DNA from: Chryseobacterium edaphi
Lineage (GTDB): Bacteria; Bacteroidota; Bacteroidia; Flavobacteriales; Weeksellaceae
Length of the DNA: 64,000 nt
Assembly (NCBI RefSeq): GCF_025628985.1
Contig: NZ_JAOTEM010000001.1
Span: 124,001 to 188,000, forward strand
Direction: 5' to 3'
Position 1 is the first letter of the stretch; each line of letters starts with the position of its first letter. Below are positions 52,388 through 61,400 of this stretch, in pieces. The notes beneath the pieces were generated by a model that had not been told where the DNA came from, did no database searches, and was given only the letters and a program-made list of their open reading frames with translations. Position numbers and translations under genes: made by a program.

Positions 52388-53974
52388 TCACCCCACCGTC
52401 TTCGTATCCTCCTCCTTCAAAATCTTTTTCTCTTTCATGGCAACCATCATTCTTTCGCATTTATATTGTGCCCAGTCAAATTGATTGAGGAAATCTAAAG
52501 CTGCAGAAAATCCGGCGTTAAAGAGCTGTTCTTTTTCATCTCTTTTCATAAAGAAATTAAGCCAGCTGCTCGTTCCGCAATTCACGGTTTTGATGCTGTA
52601 AAGATTGTAAAAAGAGTATTTGGTCAGAAATGTTTTATCGTTGAAACCTTTTAAAGTTCCGATGATATTTACGGCATAGGAGAGAGGAGTTTTCAGAATT
52701 TGTTCGCTCGTTTTTCCTTTTTCACCTAAAATTTCAGAATCGCTTGTAAGTTGTACACCAAACAAAGGAAGTCTCGGATAAAAAATATCATTCATGTGAA
52801 AAAGATCAATCGGGAAATTGGAAAGTGTACCGCCATCAATGAAAATCCCGACAGGATAAATGTCTTCTTTTTGAGTGTTCATCCAGAATTTCCAGGCGTA
52901 CTTTACCGAATCATCGTCTTTATTGATGAGCTTTTGCATCGGCTCAAAAAAGAAAGGAACAGACATCGAAGCACGAACAAATTCAGCCGGACTGATGTGT
53001 TTCAGTTCTTCTTCCGACCAATAAAGATTCGACATTGTGGGAAGTTCGACTTTTATTTTTGCATTAATGTCGGTTGCAATGACAATATATTCTGTTTGAA
53101 GCTGATAAAAAGGATTATTTTTATAGTAATCATTGTTTTCGGCACTCTCAAAGAATATTCGATAGCGGGTTTCGTCGATGTGTTCAAGATTATTCATTTT
53201 GATTTCTTCAATTCCATTGAGTGCATTAGTGTAAAACTCCATACCGTTTCCGTAACGGTAATTCAGATTCATCTTCTCTTCTTTCTGAATGAATTTCTGG
53301 TTGAGTTCGGCAACTGTTTTAATTCCGAATCCGTTCATTACATCGGTCATTTGTTTGAGGAAGACGTTTCCGGGATTCAGTCCGCTGTTGCTTTTTCTGA
53401 AATCATTATAAAATTTTTTAAAACATATAAAGCCAATGATAATAGGAATCAGCGGTACTAAAAATAAAAGTTTAGCATTAACAATTGTTTCAGATGAGAT
53501 GATAAACGGCAGCGCAACGAGAATTATCATGACTACAGAAATAATAATCACATTGATTTTAATGAAATTTTTATTGTTGAGCATCGCGTGGATGGTGGTT
53601 CTCACATACGGTCTACCATCCATAAAATCTGAAAAATCCCAGTTGAAAAGAATGTCCTTAATGACTCCGGCTTTTGCTTCTTCTTTAGTTTTACATGCAG
53701 CAATCAGCATGGTGTTAATGGCTCCGGCACTTGTTCCTGCAACTTTCAGAAATCTAATTCCGAAAATTTCTAAAGCATAAAGATATCCGACCAGTGCACT
53801 TCCCCAAACGCCGCCTCCTTCCTGCACAAACTCAATATACTGATTTCCTTCAGCATCAAGAATGTCGGAAAATTCTTTGGTCGAAATGTTTTCGTGCAAA
53901 GCGTTGAGCTTTTCTTTCGATTCCTGAGAAAGTACGTCGTCCTCAAGGATTTTTTGAAGGATTTCGGTTTTCAT
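52388..53974 (-). CDS. Patatin-like phospholipase with inserted membrane helices
   Basis: A 528-residue patatin/RssA-type lipid acyl hydrolase. The oxyanion loop EGGGVWGSALVGYLYALE (52-69), nucleophile Ser82 in GTSAGA, and the DGG motif in IFIDGGTLSNFPIDLF form the Ser-Asp dyad. Between them, about residues 138-185 are two strongly hydrophobic helices (INVIIISVVMIILVALPFII and LLFLVPLIPIIIGFICF), unlike soluble patatins. It probably acts on membrane lipids from an anchored position. Confidence 0.9.
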   Translation of the reverse strand: MKTEILQKILEDDVLSQESKEKLNALHENISTKEFSDILDAEGNQYIEFVQEGGGVWGSALVGYLYALEIFGIRFLKVAGTSAGAINTMLIAACKTKEEAKAGVIKDILFNWDFSDFMDGRPYVRTTIHAMLNNKNFIKINVIIISVVMIILVALPFIISSETIVNAKLLFLVPLIPIIIGFICFKKFYNDFRKSNSGLNPGNVFLKQMTDVMNGFGIKTVAELNQKFIQKEEKMNLNYRYGNGMEFYTNALNGIEEIKMNNLEHIDETRYRIFFESAENNDYYKNNPFYQLQTEYIVIATDINAKIKVELPTMSNLYWSEEELKHISPAEFVRASMSVPFFFEPMQKLINKDDDSVKYAWKFWMNTQKEDIYPVGIFIDGGTLSNFPIDLFHMNDIFYPRLPLFGVQLTSDSEILGEKGKTSEQILKTPLSYAVNIIGTLKGFNDKTFLTKYSFYNLYSIKTVNCGTSSWLNFFMKRDEKEQLFNAGFSAALDFLNQFDWAQYKCERMMVAMKEKKILKEEDTKTVG

Positions 53975-54038
53975 GATTTTGGTTTGGTGTTTTTGTTTTT
54001 GAATTTCGATTAATTATTAAAAAAAAATCTACACTCAG

Positions 54039-54104
54039 TTTGTCATTCCGTAGGAATCTAAATGCTTGAAATTTTCGCTGTTGGGATTCTTACAGAATGA
54101 CAAA
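54039..54104. repeat. Palindromic intergenic element (TTTGTCATTC family)
   Basis: TTTGTCATTCCGTAGGAATC (54039-54058) is nearly the reverse complement of 54085-54104 (GATTCTTACAGAATGACAAA), with 2 mismatches, around a 26-nt loop. A related single arm (TTATTCTGACGAAGGAAGAA) lies near 51711. Confidence 0.75.
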
Positions 54105-54128
54105 CGGTATTTTATAATTTAAAATGAA

Positions 54129-55028
54129 TTACCACTGTTTCCTCCTCGCATAAATAAACGTACAAATCACAATCATGCCCATTAATCCCAAAGTATAAAA
54201 ATACCCATGTTTTGTGTGAAGTTCGGGCATATTGTCGAAGTTCATTCCGTACAGACCGGCAATAAAGGTGATTGGTAAAAAGTACACTGAGTAAATTGCC
54301 AAAACTTTCATTACCTGATTCGCTTTCTGATCAGACAACGCAAGAAACATTGAAATTAAGTTGGTGATCTGAATATTTAAATGATCAAAATCGGCAACGA
54401 CATCTTTCTGTTTGTCCTTTAAATCGACTACTTCAGAATCTTCAAGCTGTAACAATTTGAATTTATCAATTGCATCATTGGAGATCGTTAAAACTCTCGA
54501 ATTTAACCCTGACTTTCTTTTCAGTTTATAAAGCCTTCTGATTTGATTGGTGTGATTGGTATTTTTAAGGAAAATTTCATTTTCGATATTGTCCATTGTT
54601 TCAAAAAGGCTGATCGCTTCATCATCAAAACTTTTCATAATAACCAAAGTGATCATCAATGCAATTTTGTGAGTGTGCACTTTATCCTTACTTGAAGTGA
54701 GCTCTTTTTTGGTTTCAGTAATACTTTTAGCCTTCATTCTGTGCACCGTAATAATCGTTTTTTCTAAAAGGAAAATTCCGATTTTGGTACTGATGTCGCT
54801 GATGGTATTGAGGTTTTTGCGCTCGAGCTCAGTGCTTTCACGCAAAAGGAAAAATTTGACATTTCCGTCTTCCTCGTATTTGGGTAAGTGATTGGGATCT
54901 AAAGTGTCTTCCAAAAGGAGATTATTGATCTCATATCTCTCATGAAGGTACTTGATGTCTTCGTCCGTAGGTGCTTCTACGTCTATCCATTCGCATCCCG
55001 AATCTCTGTAAAGTGTATTGATAGGCAT
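54129..55028 (-). CDS. CorA family divalent cation transporter
   Basis: A 299-residue Mg2+/Co2+ channel: a cytoplasmic N-terminal domain with a long helix (about 180-250) and two C-terminal membrane helices. The gating signature YGMNFDNMPE has GMN at 261-263, and the C-terminus ends in the basic ARRKQW. Monocistronic, divergent from fabH. Confidence 0.94.
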   Translation of the reverse strand: MPINTLYRDSGCEWIDVEAPTDEDIKYLHERYEINNLLLEDTLDPNHLPKYEEDGNVKFFLLRESTELERKNLNTISDISTKIGIFLLEKTIITVHRMKAKSITETKKELTSSKDKVHTHKIALMITLVIMKSFDDEAISLFETMDNIENEIFLKNTNHTNQIRRLYKLKRKSGLNSRVLTISNDAIDKFKLLQLEDSEVVDLKDKQKDVVADFDHLNIQITNLISMFLALSDQKANQVMKVLAIYSVYFLPITFIAGLYGMNFDNMPELHTKHGYFYTLGLMGMIVICTFIYARRKQW

Positions 55029-55106
55029 AAAGTAAAAATACTATAAATTTTAAAAAAACCTATGTGTAAAATAAAGTTTTATCTTTACCAAAATTAAACA
55101 AACTAT

Positions 55107-56129
55107 ATGATTAAAAGTACAATAAAAGGGATCGGATTTCATGTTCCGGATCATGTTGTCACCAATGATGATTTAGCAAAATTAATGACCACCAATGATG
55201 AGTGGATTACAGAGCGAACGGGCATCAAGGAGCGTAGACACAGAGCCAACAGAAATGATGCGCAGGAGACTACAGCATACCTCGGTTTCAAAGCTTCAGA
55301 AAAAGCAATTCAACAAGCTGGTTTGACGGCAAAAGATATTGATTATATTGTTTTTGCAACATTATCACCGGATTATTATTTCCCTGGTTGTGGCGTTTTA
55401 CTTCAGGATATGTTGGGTTGTGATACGATTGGTGCACTGGATGTGAGAAATCAGTGTTCTGGTTTTGTCTATGCGATGAGTGTTGCCAATGCTTTTATCA
55501 AATCTGGTACTTATAAAAATATTCTGGTTGTAGGCGCTGAAGTTCATTCTTTCGGACTTGATTTTTCGGATGAAGGAAGAGGAGTTTCAGTAATTTTCGG
55601 AGATGGGGCAGGAGCCATTGTGCTTTCTGCAACTGAAGATGAAAATGCCGGAGATATTTTAGCCATGAATATGCATTCTGAAGGGAAATATGCAGACGAA
55701 TTGTGTACGCAGTTTCCAGGTTCAAAATTTGGTTGGAGTGACAGAATGAGAAAGGAACCTGAAAATGTAACCGACAAAGAAGTTTACCCGATCATGAATG
55801 GAAATTTTGTTTTCAAACATGCGGTGACAAGATTTCCTGAAACAATGATGGAAGCTCTAAATAAAGCTGGAAAAACGGTTGAAGACTTGGACATGTTTAT
55901 TCCGCATCAGGCGAACTTGAGAATTGCTCAGTTTGTTCAGCAGAAATTTGGTTTGCCGGATGAAAAAATTCACAACAACATTCAGAAATACGGAAATACG
56001 ACTGCAGCTTCTATTCCGATTGCTTTGAGTGAAGCAATAGAACTAGGAAAGGTTAAAAGAGGAGATTTGGTTCTTCTTTCAGCTTTCGGAAGTGGATTTA
56101 CCTGGGGAAGTGTGTTGTTTCAATATTAA
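55107..56129 (+). CDS. fabH: 3-oxoacyl-ACP synthase III (KAS III-like)
   Basis: A 340-residue thiolase-fold enzyme that condenses an acyl-CoA with malonyl-ACP to start fatty acid synthesis. The triad is visible: Cys117 (NQCSGFVYAM), His267 (IPHQANLRI) and Asn297 (YGNTTAASIP). GDGAGAIVLS is also present. Bacteroidota often carry several KAS III copies, so the housekeeping role of this one is likely but not certain. Confidence 0.9.
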   Translation: MIKSTIKGIGFHVPDHVVTNDDLAKLMTTNDEWITERTGIKERRHRANRNDAQETTAYLGFKASEKAIQQAGLTAKDIDYIVFATLSPDYYFPGCGVLLQDMLGCDTIGALDVRNQCSGFVYAMSVANAFIKSGTYKNILVVGAEVHSFGLDFSDEGRGVSVIFGDGAGAIVLSATEDENAGDILAMNMHSEGKYADELCTQFPGSKFGWSDRMRKEPENVTDKEVYPIMNGNFVFKHAVTRFPETMMEALNKAGKTVEDLDMFIPHQANLRIAQFVQQKFGLPDEKIHNNIQKYGNTTAASIPIALSEAIELGKVKRGDLVLLSAFGSGFTWGSVLFQY

Positions 56130-56162
56130 AATAAATATTTTTACAGAAAATTTCAAATGCTA

Positions 56163-56258
56163 CGTCATTTCGAGTACGTTTTTGAAGAAAACCGTATCGA
56201 GAAATTTCCATTAAATAATGCAAAAATTTCTCGATACGCTTCGCTACTCGAACTGACG
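56163..56258. repeat. Large two-tier palindromic intergenic element
   Basis: Inner arms CGTATCGAGAAATTT (56193-56207) and AAATTTCTCGATACG (56224-56238) are perfect. Outer arms CGTCATTTCGAGTA (56163-56176) and TACTCGAACTGACG (56245-56258) pair with 1 mismatch. The element lies after fabH and before a separate terminator. Confidence 0.88.
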
Positions 56259-56282
56259 AAACTTACAGTTAGTCGATAAATG

Positions 56283-56316
56283 AAAAATCCGCTGAAATTT
56301 ATTTCAGCGGATTTTT
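56283..56316. terminator. Bidirectional terminator between fabH and the thioredoxin-like gene
   Basis: A perfect 16-bp stem (56283-56298 with 56301-56316) with a 2-nt loop, A run on the left and T run on the right. It can end both converging transcripts. Confidence 0.92.
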
Positions 56317-56335
56317 TTATGATTTAAATTAAAGC

Positions 56336-57496
56336 TTATAAACTCTTCAATATCTTTTCTGTGTCTGCAGTATCTTGACCTTCTGCTTTGCCTAGTGTGA
56401 TAGACTTTTCAGCCCAAAGCTTAGCATTTTTCTTGTCACCGATTTTATTGTATAGATTTGCTAATGTATCTGTATTTGCATATTCTTCATTTTTCTTTAC
56501 AGATTCCTGAGCCCATTTTACAGCAGTTTCAAGAGAAGATTTTGTGTTGACATTTTCAAAGAAATTCCACGCGATTGAATTCAATTCTTCTGAACTTGCA
56601 GCAGAATAATCTTTGTAAAGATCAAGAGTCATTTTCTCATAAGTTGTGAAGTCTTTATCTTTTAAAGCTCTGTTAGATTTTGCTCTCTTCAATAGTTTTT
56701 CAGATTCTTCTTTTGTCAAAAACTTCTGAGTTTCTGCGTAGAAATAAGCATCGTCCCATTTTTTCGTATCAGCGCTGTACGTTTTTTTCATGATTGTATT
56801 CAGCTTTACGTTTTTATCAAACATCTCATAACGTTCAGCCGGGAAAACCTTAATGATTTCTTCTTTTTTATTTTGGAAAATCTTGTACAAAGGACTTTCG
56901 GTGCTTTGCGTTCCTGAAAGAATCATTTGAACATCATCTTTATCGAAAGTTGTTTTTGCGCTGAAATAACGGTCTAAAACTCTTCCTGCAAAATCTGCAT
57001 CATTATAAATCGTAAGATTTGCAAGGTTTTTCAAAAATTCAGGATCATTTTCTCCTTTTTCGAATTTTTGTTTTAAAGTTGTCAGTCTTTTGTTCGGATC
57101 TCCTGCATCCATCGCAAACTGGATAAAATCTTTTTCTTCAACGTAACCTAATGTTCTGTGTACTTCTTCACCGTCACCATTGATGAAAAGATAAGTTGGG
57201 AAAGCTCTTACATTGTATTTTTTAGCTAATTCAATGCCTTCACCTTTCTCCATATCAATTTTTGCATTGATGAAATTTGAATTGTAATAATCACCGACAG
57301 GTTTTAGAGGAAATATGTTTTTTACCATCAGTTTACACGGTCCGCACCAAACTGCATAAGCATCTATAAAAATAAGTTTGTTTTCTTTTTTAGCTTTTGC
57401 CAAAAGACTTTTAAAATTGCCTTCTTCAAATTTGATTCCTTGTCCGAAAGCGATCACTGCAAAGAAAAGAAGTGATAATATTGCTGTTTTTTTCAT
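56336..57496 (-). CDS. Thioredoxin-like protein with C-terminal helical repeats
   Basis: A 386-residue exported protein: signal peptide (MKKTAILSLLFFAVIAFGQ), thioredoxin-like domain with VWCGPCKLM (active site Cys51-x-x-Cys54) and a long helical C-terminal part with TPR-like features (SSLETAVKWAQESVKKNEEY, TLANLYNKIGDKKNAKLWAE). It probably handles disulfides in the periplasm. ATG at 57496 is chosen because an in-frame ATG at 57517 falls inside the -7 box. Confidence 0.9.
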   Translation of the reverse strand: MKKTAILSLLFFAVIAFGQGIKFEEGNFKSLLAKAKKENKLIFIDAYAVWCGPCKLMVKNIFPLKPVGDYYNSNFINAKIDMEKGEGIELAKKYNVRAFPTYLFINGDGEEVHRTLGYVEEKDFIQFAMDAGDPNKRLTTLKQKFEKGENDPEFLKNLANLTIYNDADFAGRVLDRYFSAKTTFDKDDVQMILSGTQSTESPLYKIFQNKKEEIIKVFPAERYEMFDKNVKLNTIMKKTYSADTKKWDDAYFYAETQKFLTKEESEKLLKRAKSNRALKDKDFTTYEKMTLDLYKDYSAASSEELNSIAWNFFENVNTKSSLETAVKWAQESVKKNEEYANTDTLANLYNKIGDKKNAKLWAEKSITLGKAEGQDTADTEKILKSL

Positions 57497-57514
57497 GAAA
57501 TATTTTATTGAATA

Positions 57515-57522
57515 CAAATGTA
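57515..57522 (-). promoter_or_regulatory. -7 promoter element of the thioredoxin-like gene
   Basis: Minus-strand TACATTTG matches TAnnTTTG, 18 nt before the ATG at 57496. It decides between the two possible starts. Confidence 0.6.
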
Positions 57523-57617
57523 ATAATTATGTCAACATAAGGCTTTATAATTATTGATAATTCAATTCATAAAATTTAGTTAAAATCTTTAGAAATAATT
57601 TGAATAAATTCTTTGAA

Positions 57618-57647
57618 AATAAAAAATCCACAGAAATTCTGTGGATT
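57618..57647 (-). terminator. Terminator of the 85-residue lipoprotein gene
   Basis: Perfect 11-bp stem AATCCACAGAA (57625-57635) with TTCTGTGGATT (57637-57647), single-base loop as written, T run on the minus strand. Confidence 0.85.
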
Positions 57648-57652
57648 GTATC

Positions 57653-57910
57653 TTATCTTGAACCGCCTACTTTAGTATTTGGTCGAGATTCTTTGCTTTC
57701 GTAATCTGTTGGCTTTTTGACAGTATCATTTGCCAGATTTGTAGTATCAGCAGCATTATGTTCCGAGTTAGCTACAGCTGAATCTCCAAGATGATTTCTC
57801 ATAGAATCTTTGTTGTGGTCAGCTTTAAATTCTTCTCGATTTTCTTTTTTATCTGCACAGCTTGCAAAAACCAACAATCCTGAAACTGCTCCTATCCATA
57901 ATTTTTTCAT
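57653..57910 (-). CDS. Small Asp/Asn/Lys-rich lipoprotein
   Basis: An 85-residue lipoprotein (lipobox LLVFASC, Cys18) whose mature part is hydrophilic, low in complexity and likely disordered (KKENREEFKADHNKDSM, AVANSEHNAADTTNLANDTV). No family is named. It resembles the next gene in type, and each has its own terminator. Likely an outer-membrane-attached small protein. Confidence 0.7.
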   Translation of the reverse strand: MKKLWIGAVSGLLVFASCADKKENREEFKADHNKDSMRNHLGDSAVANSEHNAADTTNLANDTVKKPTDYESKESRPNTKVGGSR

Positions 57911-57936
57911 AGTAAATTTTTTTAATGTTTATCATT

Positions 57937-57944
57937 CAAATATA
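57937..57944 (-). promoter_or_regulatory. -7 promoter element of the 85-residue lipoprotein gene
   Basis: Minus-strand TATATTTG matches TAnnTTTG, 26 nt before the start, overlapping the T tract of the upstream gene's terminator. Confidence 0.5.
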
Positions 57945-57974
57945 AAAAAATCCGCAGAACTTTCATCTGCGGAT
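57943..57974 (-). terminator. Terminator of the 69-residue lipoprotein gene
   Basis: Perfect 9-bp stem ATCCGCAGA (57950-57958) with TCTGCGGAT (57966-57974), T run on the minus strand. Confidence 0.88.
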
Positions 57975-57997
57975 CTTCCATTTTTCCATTAGACTTT

Positions 57998-58207
57998 TTA
58001 TCTGGTTGCAGGTGTAGCAACTGAATCTACTTTCGTAGAGTCCATCGGAACTGTTGTTGTCATCGTATCTGCTACGGGTGGTGCAACTCTCATCGTTGAA
58101 TCTGTTGCCGTAGAATCTGTGTTACTGGATGACATTTGAGCTTCTTTTGTGCCGCAGCTTGCTGCAATAAATCCTATTCCTAAGGTTAATAACAATAACT
58201 TTTTCAT
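57998..58207 (-). CDS. Small Ser/Thr/Asp-rich lipoprotein
   Basis: A 69-residue lipoprotein (lipobox FIAASC, Cys18). The mature part is made of Thr-Asp-Ser words (SSSNTDSTATDSTMRVAPPV, ADTMTTTVPMDSTKVDSVAT) and is surely unstructured. It may be a spacer-like surface lipoprotein. No annotated function is supported. Confidence 0.7.
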   Translation of the reverse strand: MKKLLLLTLGIGFIAASCGTKEAQMSSSNTDSTATDSTMRVAPPVADTMTTTVPMDSTKVDSVATPATR

Positions 58208-58316
58208 AATATTATTTTTAGATGGTGTTATCAGTTCCTATTCAATAACTATTCCGAAAAGTATTGTTTTATTATTAATTATAATTTAAAAGTATTAAAT
58301 AATTGTTAAATTCAAT

Positions 58317-58347
58317 AAAAAAGCCCCGGAAATCAAATTCCGAGGCT
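58317..58347 (-). terminator. Terminator of pruA
   Basis: Stem AGCCCCGGAA (58322-58331) with TTCCGAGGCT (58338-58347), one mismatch, T run on the minus strand. Confidence 0.8.
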
Positions 58348-58402
58348 ATACTTAAATTTAAATAATAATTAATTACTTATTACAAATTATTTATACTTAT
58401 TA

Positions 58403-60028
58403 TTATCCCAAATATGGATATTTATAATCTTTAGGAGATACAAAAGTTTCTTTGATGCTTCTTACAGAAGTCCATCTTAGAAGATTCATTTTAGAACCAG
58501 CTTTGTCGTTGGTTCCTGAAGCTCTACCACCACCGAATGGTTGCTGTCCTACAACTGCACCTGTTGGTTTATCATTGATATAGAAGTTTCCTGATGCATT
58601 CTCTAAAGCTTTGAAAGCTTCGTCAGTTGCGTATCTGTCTTGTGAAAATACAGAACCCGTCAATGAATAAGGAGATGAAGAATCTACGATTTTAAGTGTT
58701 TCAGTCCAGTCTTTGTCTTCGTAAACGTAAACTGATAAAATAGGACCAAAGATTTCTTCAACCATACTTTCGTACTGAGGATCTGTAGTTTCGATTACTG
58801 TAGGACTTACAAACCAACCTTTAGAATCATCACATTTCCCACCGATGATTACATCAGCATTGCTTGATGCTTCAGCTCTTTCAATATAACCTTTACATTT
58901 TTCGAATGAATTTTTGTCGATTACAGCATTGACAAAATTTGAAGGATCTTCAGGCGAACCAATTTTAATTGAAGCAATCTGAGTTTCCATTACTTTTTTC
59001 ACATCTGCCCAAAGTGATCTTGGGATATAAGCTCTTGAAGCTGCAGAACATTTCTGTCCTTGATACTCGAAAGAACCTCTTACCAAACCTGTTGCTACAG
59101 CTTCTACGTTTGCAGAAGGATGAGCGATTACGAAATCTTTTCCACCGGTTTCTCCAACAATTCTAGGATATGTTCTGTAATTATGAATATTGTCACCGAT
59201 CATTTTCCACATTCCCTGAAAAACTTTTGTTGAACCTGTAAAGTGAAGTCCTGCAAAATCTCTGTGAGCTAAAACTTTCTCAGCAGTTTCCTTTCCGTCA
59301 GTAAAAATCATGTTGATAACTCCTGCAGGAAGACCCGCTTCAGTTAAAACATCCATGATTACTTTTGCAGAATAAATTTGTTTGTCTGAAGGTTTCCAAA
59401 CCACAACATTCCCAAGCATTGCCATACAAGCCGGTAAGTTTCCTGAAATTGCTGTAAAGTTGAATGGAGTTACTGCAAAAACAAATCCTTCTAATGGTCT
59501 GTATTCTACACGATTCCAGATTCCTGCATCGGAAACCGGCTGCTCAGAATACATTTCTGTCATGAATTCTACATTGAATCTCAAGAAATCGACGAACTCA
59601 CAAGCGGCGTCAATTTCAGCCTGATGAACATTTTTTGACTGTCCGATCATCGTTGCAGCATTGATTACATCTCTGTAAGGTCCTGCCAAAAGATCAGCAG
59701 CTTTTAAGAAAATCGCAGCGCGGTGTTCCCAACCCAGTTCGTTCCATTTTTTCTTTGCAGCTAAGGCAGAATTGATGGCATCATCTACATGCTGCATTGT
59801 TCCTCTGTGATAAAACCCGAAATCGTGAGCATGATCCTGAGGAGACTGAAGCTGTACTTTATCATCAGTTTTTACTTCTTTACCATTGATAACCATTGGA
59901 ATCTCGATCTTTTGCGCCCACATTTTTTTGTACTGAGCGATCAAAGATTTTACTTCCGGAGAACCCGGCTCGTAAGAATTTACCGGTTCGTTTACTGCAA
60001 ATGGTACTTGCGAAATTGCTTTTGACAT
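58403..60028 (-). CDS. pruA: L-glutamate gamma-semialdehyde (1-pyrroline-5-carboxylate) dehydrogenase
   Basis: A 541-residue aldehyde dehydrogenase completing proline breakdown to glutamate with NAD+. Catalytic Cys327 (EYQGQKCSAASRAY) and Glu293 (VGETGGKDF) are present, with TPFNFTAISGNLP (187-199) and FTGSTKVFQGMW. The long N-terminal part and the C-terminal NDKPTGAVVGQQPFGGGRAS match the eukaryote-like P5CDH group common in Bacteroidota. The proline dehydrogenase partner is not in the window. Confidence 0.95.
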   Translation of the reverse strand: MSKAISQVPFAVNEPVNSYEPGSPEVKSLIAQYKKMWAQKIEIPMVINGKEVKTDDKVQLQSPQDHAHDFGFYHRGTMQHVDDAINSALAAKKKWNELGWEHRAAIFLKAADLLAGPYRDVINAATMIGQSKNVHQAEIDAACEFVDFLRFNVEFMTEMYSEQPVSDAGIWNRVEYRPLEGFVFAVTPFNFTAISGNLPACMAMLGNVVVWKPSDKQIYSAKVIMDVLTEAGLPAGVINMIFTDGKETAEKVLAHRDFAGLHFTGSTKVFQGMWKMIGDNIHNYRTYPRIVGETGGKDFVIAHPSANVEAVATGLVRGSFEYQGQKCSAASRAYIPRSLWADVKKVMETQIASIKIGSPEDPSNFVNAVIDKNSFEKCKGYIERAEASSNADVIIGGKCDDSKGWFVSPTVIETTDPQYESMVEEIFGPILSVYVYEDKDWTETLKIVDSSSPYSLTGSVFSQDRYATDEAFKALENASGNFYINDKPTGAVVGQQPFGGGRASGTNDKAGSKMNLLRWTSVRSIKETFVSPKDYKYPYLG

Positions 60029-60371
60029 ATTACGTTGTATTATTTTTTATATAATTTGCTAATGTTACAAATTTACAACTTTTATTCAAGTCTGTTATCA
60101 ATTTGGAAAGACTGAATTTGTCTGGATAGTTCGTATAAATTAATTTTCAAAAGATTCCTTCTATTGTTATTTGAAACAAATGAAATTTCATCAAAAAACA
60201 TTTAACTCATATTAAATCATTGAACTATTGTGATTAAAAATTTTTAATTCATGATCTAAATTCTTCAATCTAAATTAAGTACGTGATGTTGGGAAATATT
60301 TTTTGTGTTTAAAATATTTTTAGGTCTGATATTTGTATCTTTAGTTCAAACTCAATGACCTCTTTATATTT
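60029..60371. other. Divergent promoter region of pruA and the L,D-transpeptidase gene
   Basis: A 343-bp AT-rich gap between divergent starts. It holds the pruA -7 box (60068-60075) and a near-consensus TATCTTTA (60336-60343) 28 nt before the + strand gene. No tRNA, small ORF or clear hairpin was seen. Confidence 0.5.
60068..60075 (-). promoter_or_regulatory. -7 promoter element of pruA
   Basis: Minus-strand TAAATTTG matches TAnnTTTG, about 39 nt before the start. Confidence 0.5.
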
Positions 60372-61400
60372 ATGAAAAAATTATTTTTGAAACAATCACT
60401 CTTATACACTCTATTATTTGCGTTATTGCTTACATCTTGTAAGAAAGACAACGAAAAAATAAACGATCAGCAACAAAATACTTCTACAGGAACTTTATCG
60501 GACGAAGAAAAATCAGATTCATTGGCAACTAAAGCTGAAGTGAAGGAATCTGTACCGCCCGCAATTCAGGAAAATGGCTTTTACAATGCATTTCCAATTC
60601 CCAAAGATAAAAAGCAAAGAGATTCTTTATATGCAATTTTCAGTAAAAAATATACTGAGAGAGAGCGTTACGCAATTTTAGCTCTTAATAGATTAGACTC
60701 AAAAAGCAAATGGAATTCCGACACGTTGGTTGTTCCTGCAAAAATTGATACAACCTTAATGGCTTATTCACCATTTCCGATGCAATTGGATGTATTGAGT
60801 GACGTGAAGAAGTTTGTAGTTTTCTCTTATCCTATCCAAGCTTACGCGGTTTATTCGAATGGAGCTTTGGTAAAATGGGGACCGACAAGTATGGGTAAAA
60901 AAGCTGCTCAGACAACAAGAGGTTTGATGTTCGCCAACTGGAAAAAGAAATTAGCGATCTCAACTGTGAAGAGCGAATGGAAATTACCTTACAATTTTAA
61001 TATTCACAATACAGGCGGAATCGGGTGGCATCAGTATGATCTTCCAGGTTATCCTGCATCACATTCTTGTTTGAGATTATTAATGAATGACGCAAAATGG
61101 TTATATAATTATGCAGATACCTGGATTTTAAATCCTGGCGGAGCTACAAAAAAAGCCAATGGTACTCCCGTAATAGTATTCGGAGATTATCCTTGGGGGA
61201 AAAGAAAACCGTGGAGAAAACTTTTGAACGATCCTAATGCTAATAATATTTCTGTAGAAGAAATGACCAATCTGATCAAACCTCACGTTGAAAAAATGGT
61301 TGCTGAACAAACGAATAGAGAAAAGGTTGCCGATTCTATACAATCTGCAAAAGCGATAGAAGTGAAAGCTCCGATTAAAGAATCGGAACCTTCCAACTAA
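60372..61400 (+). CDS. L,D-transpeptidase (YkuD) family lipoprotein
   Basis: A 342-residue lipoprotein (lipobox LLTSC, Cys23) with a Ser/Asn/Gln-rich linker, then a YkuD domain from about 145 (KKFVVFSYPIQAYAVYSNGA). The catalytic motif is GWHQYDLPGYPASHSCLRL: His220, His231 and Cys233, with Ser232 in place of the usual Gly of SHGCVR. It probably forms 3-3 cross-links or attaches proteins to peptidoglycan in the periplasm. The 3' end overlaps the convergent gene by 4 bp. Confidence 0.9.
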   Translation: MKKLFLKQSLLYTLLFALLLTSCKKDNEKINDQQQNTSTGTLSDEEKSDSLATKAEVKESVPPAIQENGFYNAFPIPKDKKQRDSLYAIFSKKYTERERYAILALNRLDSKSKWNSDTLVVPAKIDTTLMAYSPFPMQLDVLSDVKKFVVFSYPIQAYAVYSNGALVKWGPTSMGKKAAQTTRGLMFANWKKKLAISTVKSEWKLPYNFNIHNTGGIGWHQYDLPGYPASHSCLRLLMNDAKWLYNYADTWILNPGGATKKANGTPVIVFGDYPWGKRKPWRKLLNDPNANNISVEEMTNLIKPHVEKMVAEQTNREKVADSIQSAKAIEVKAPIKESEPSN

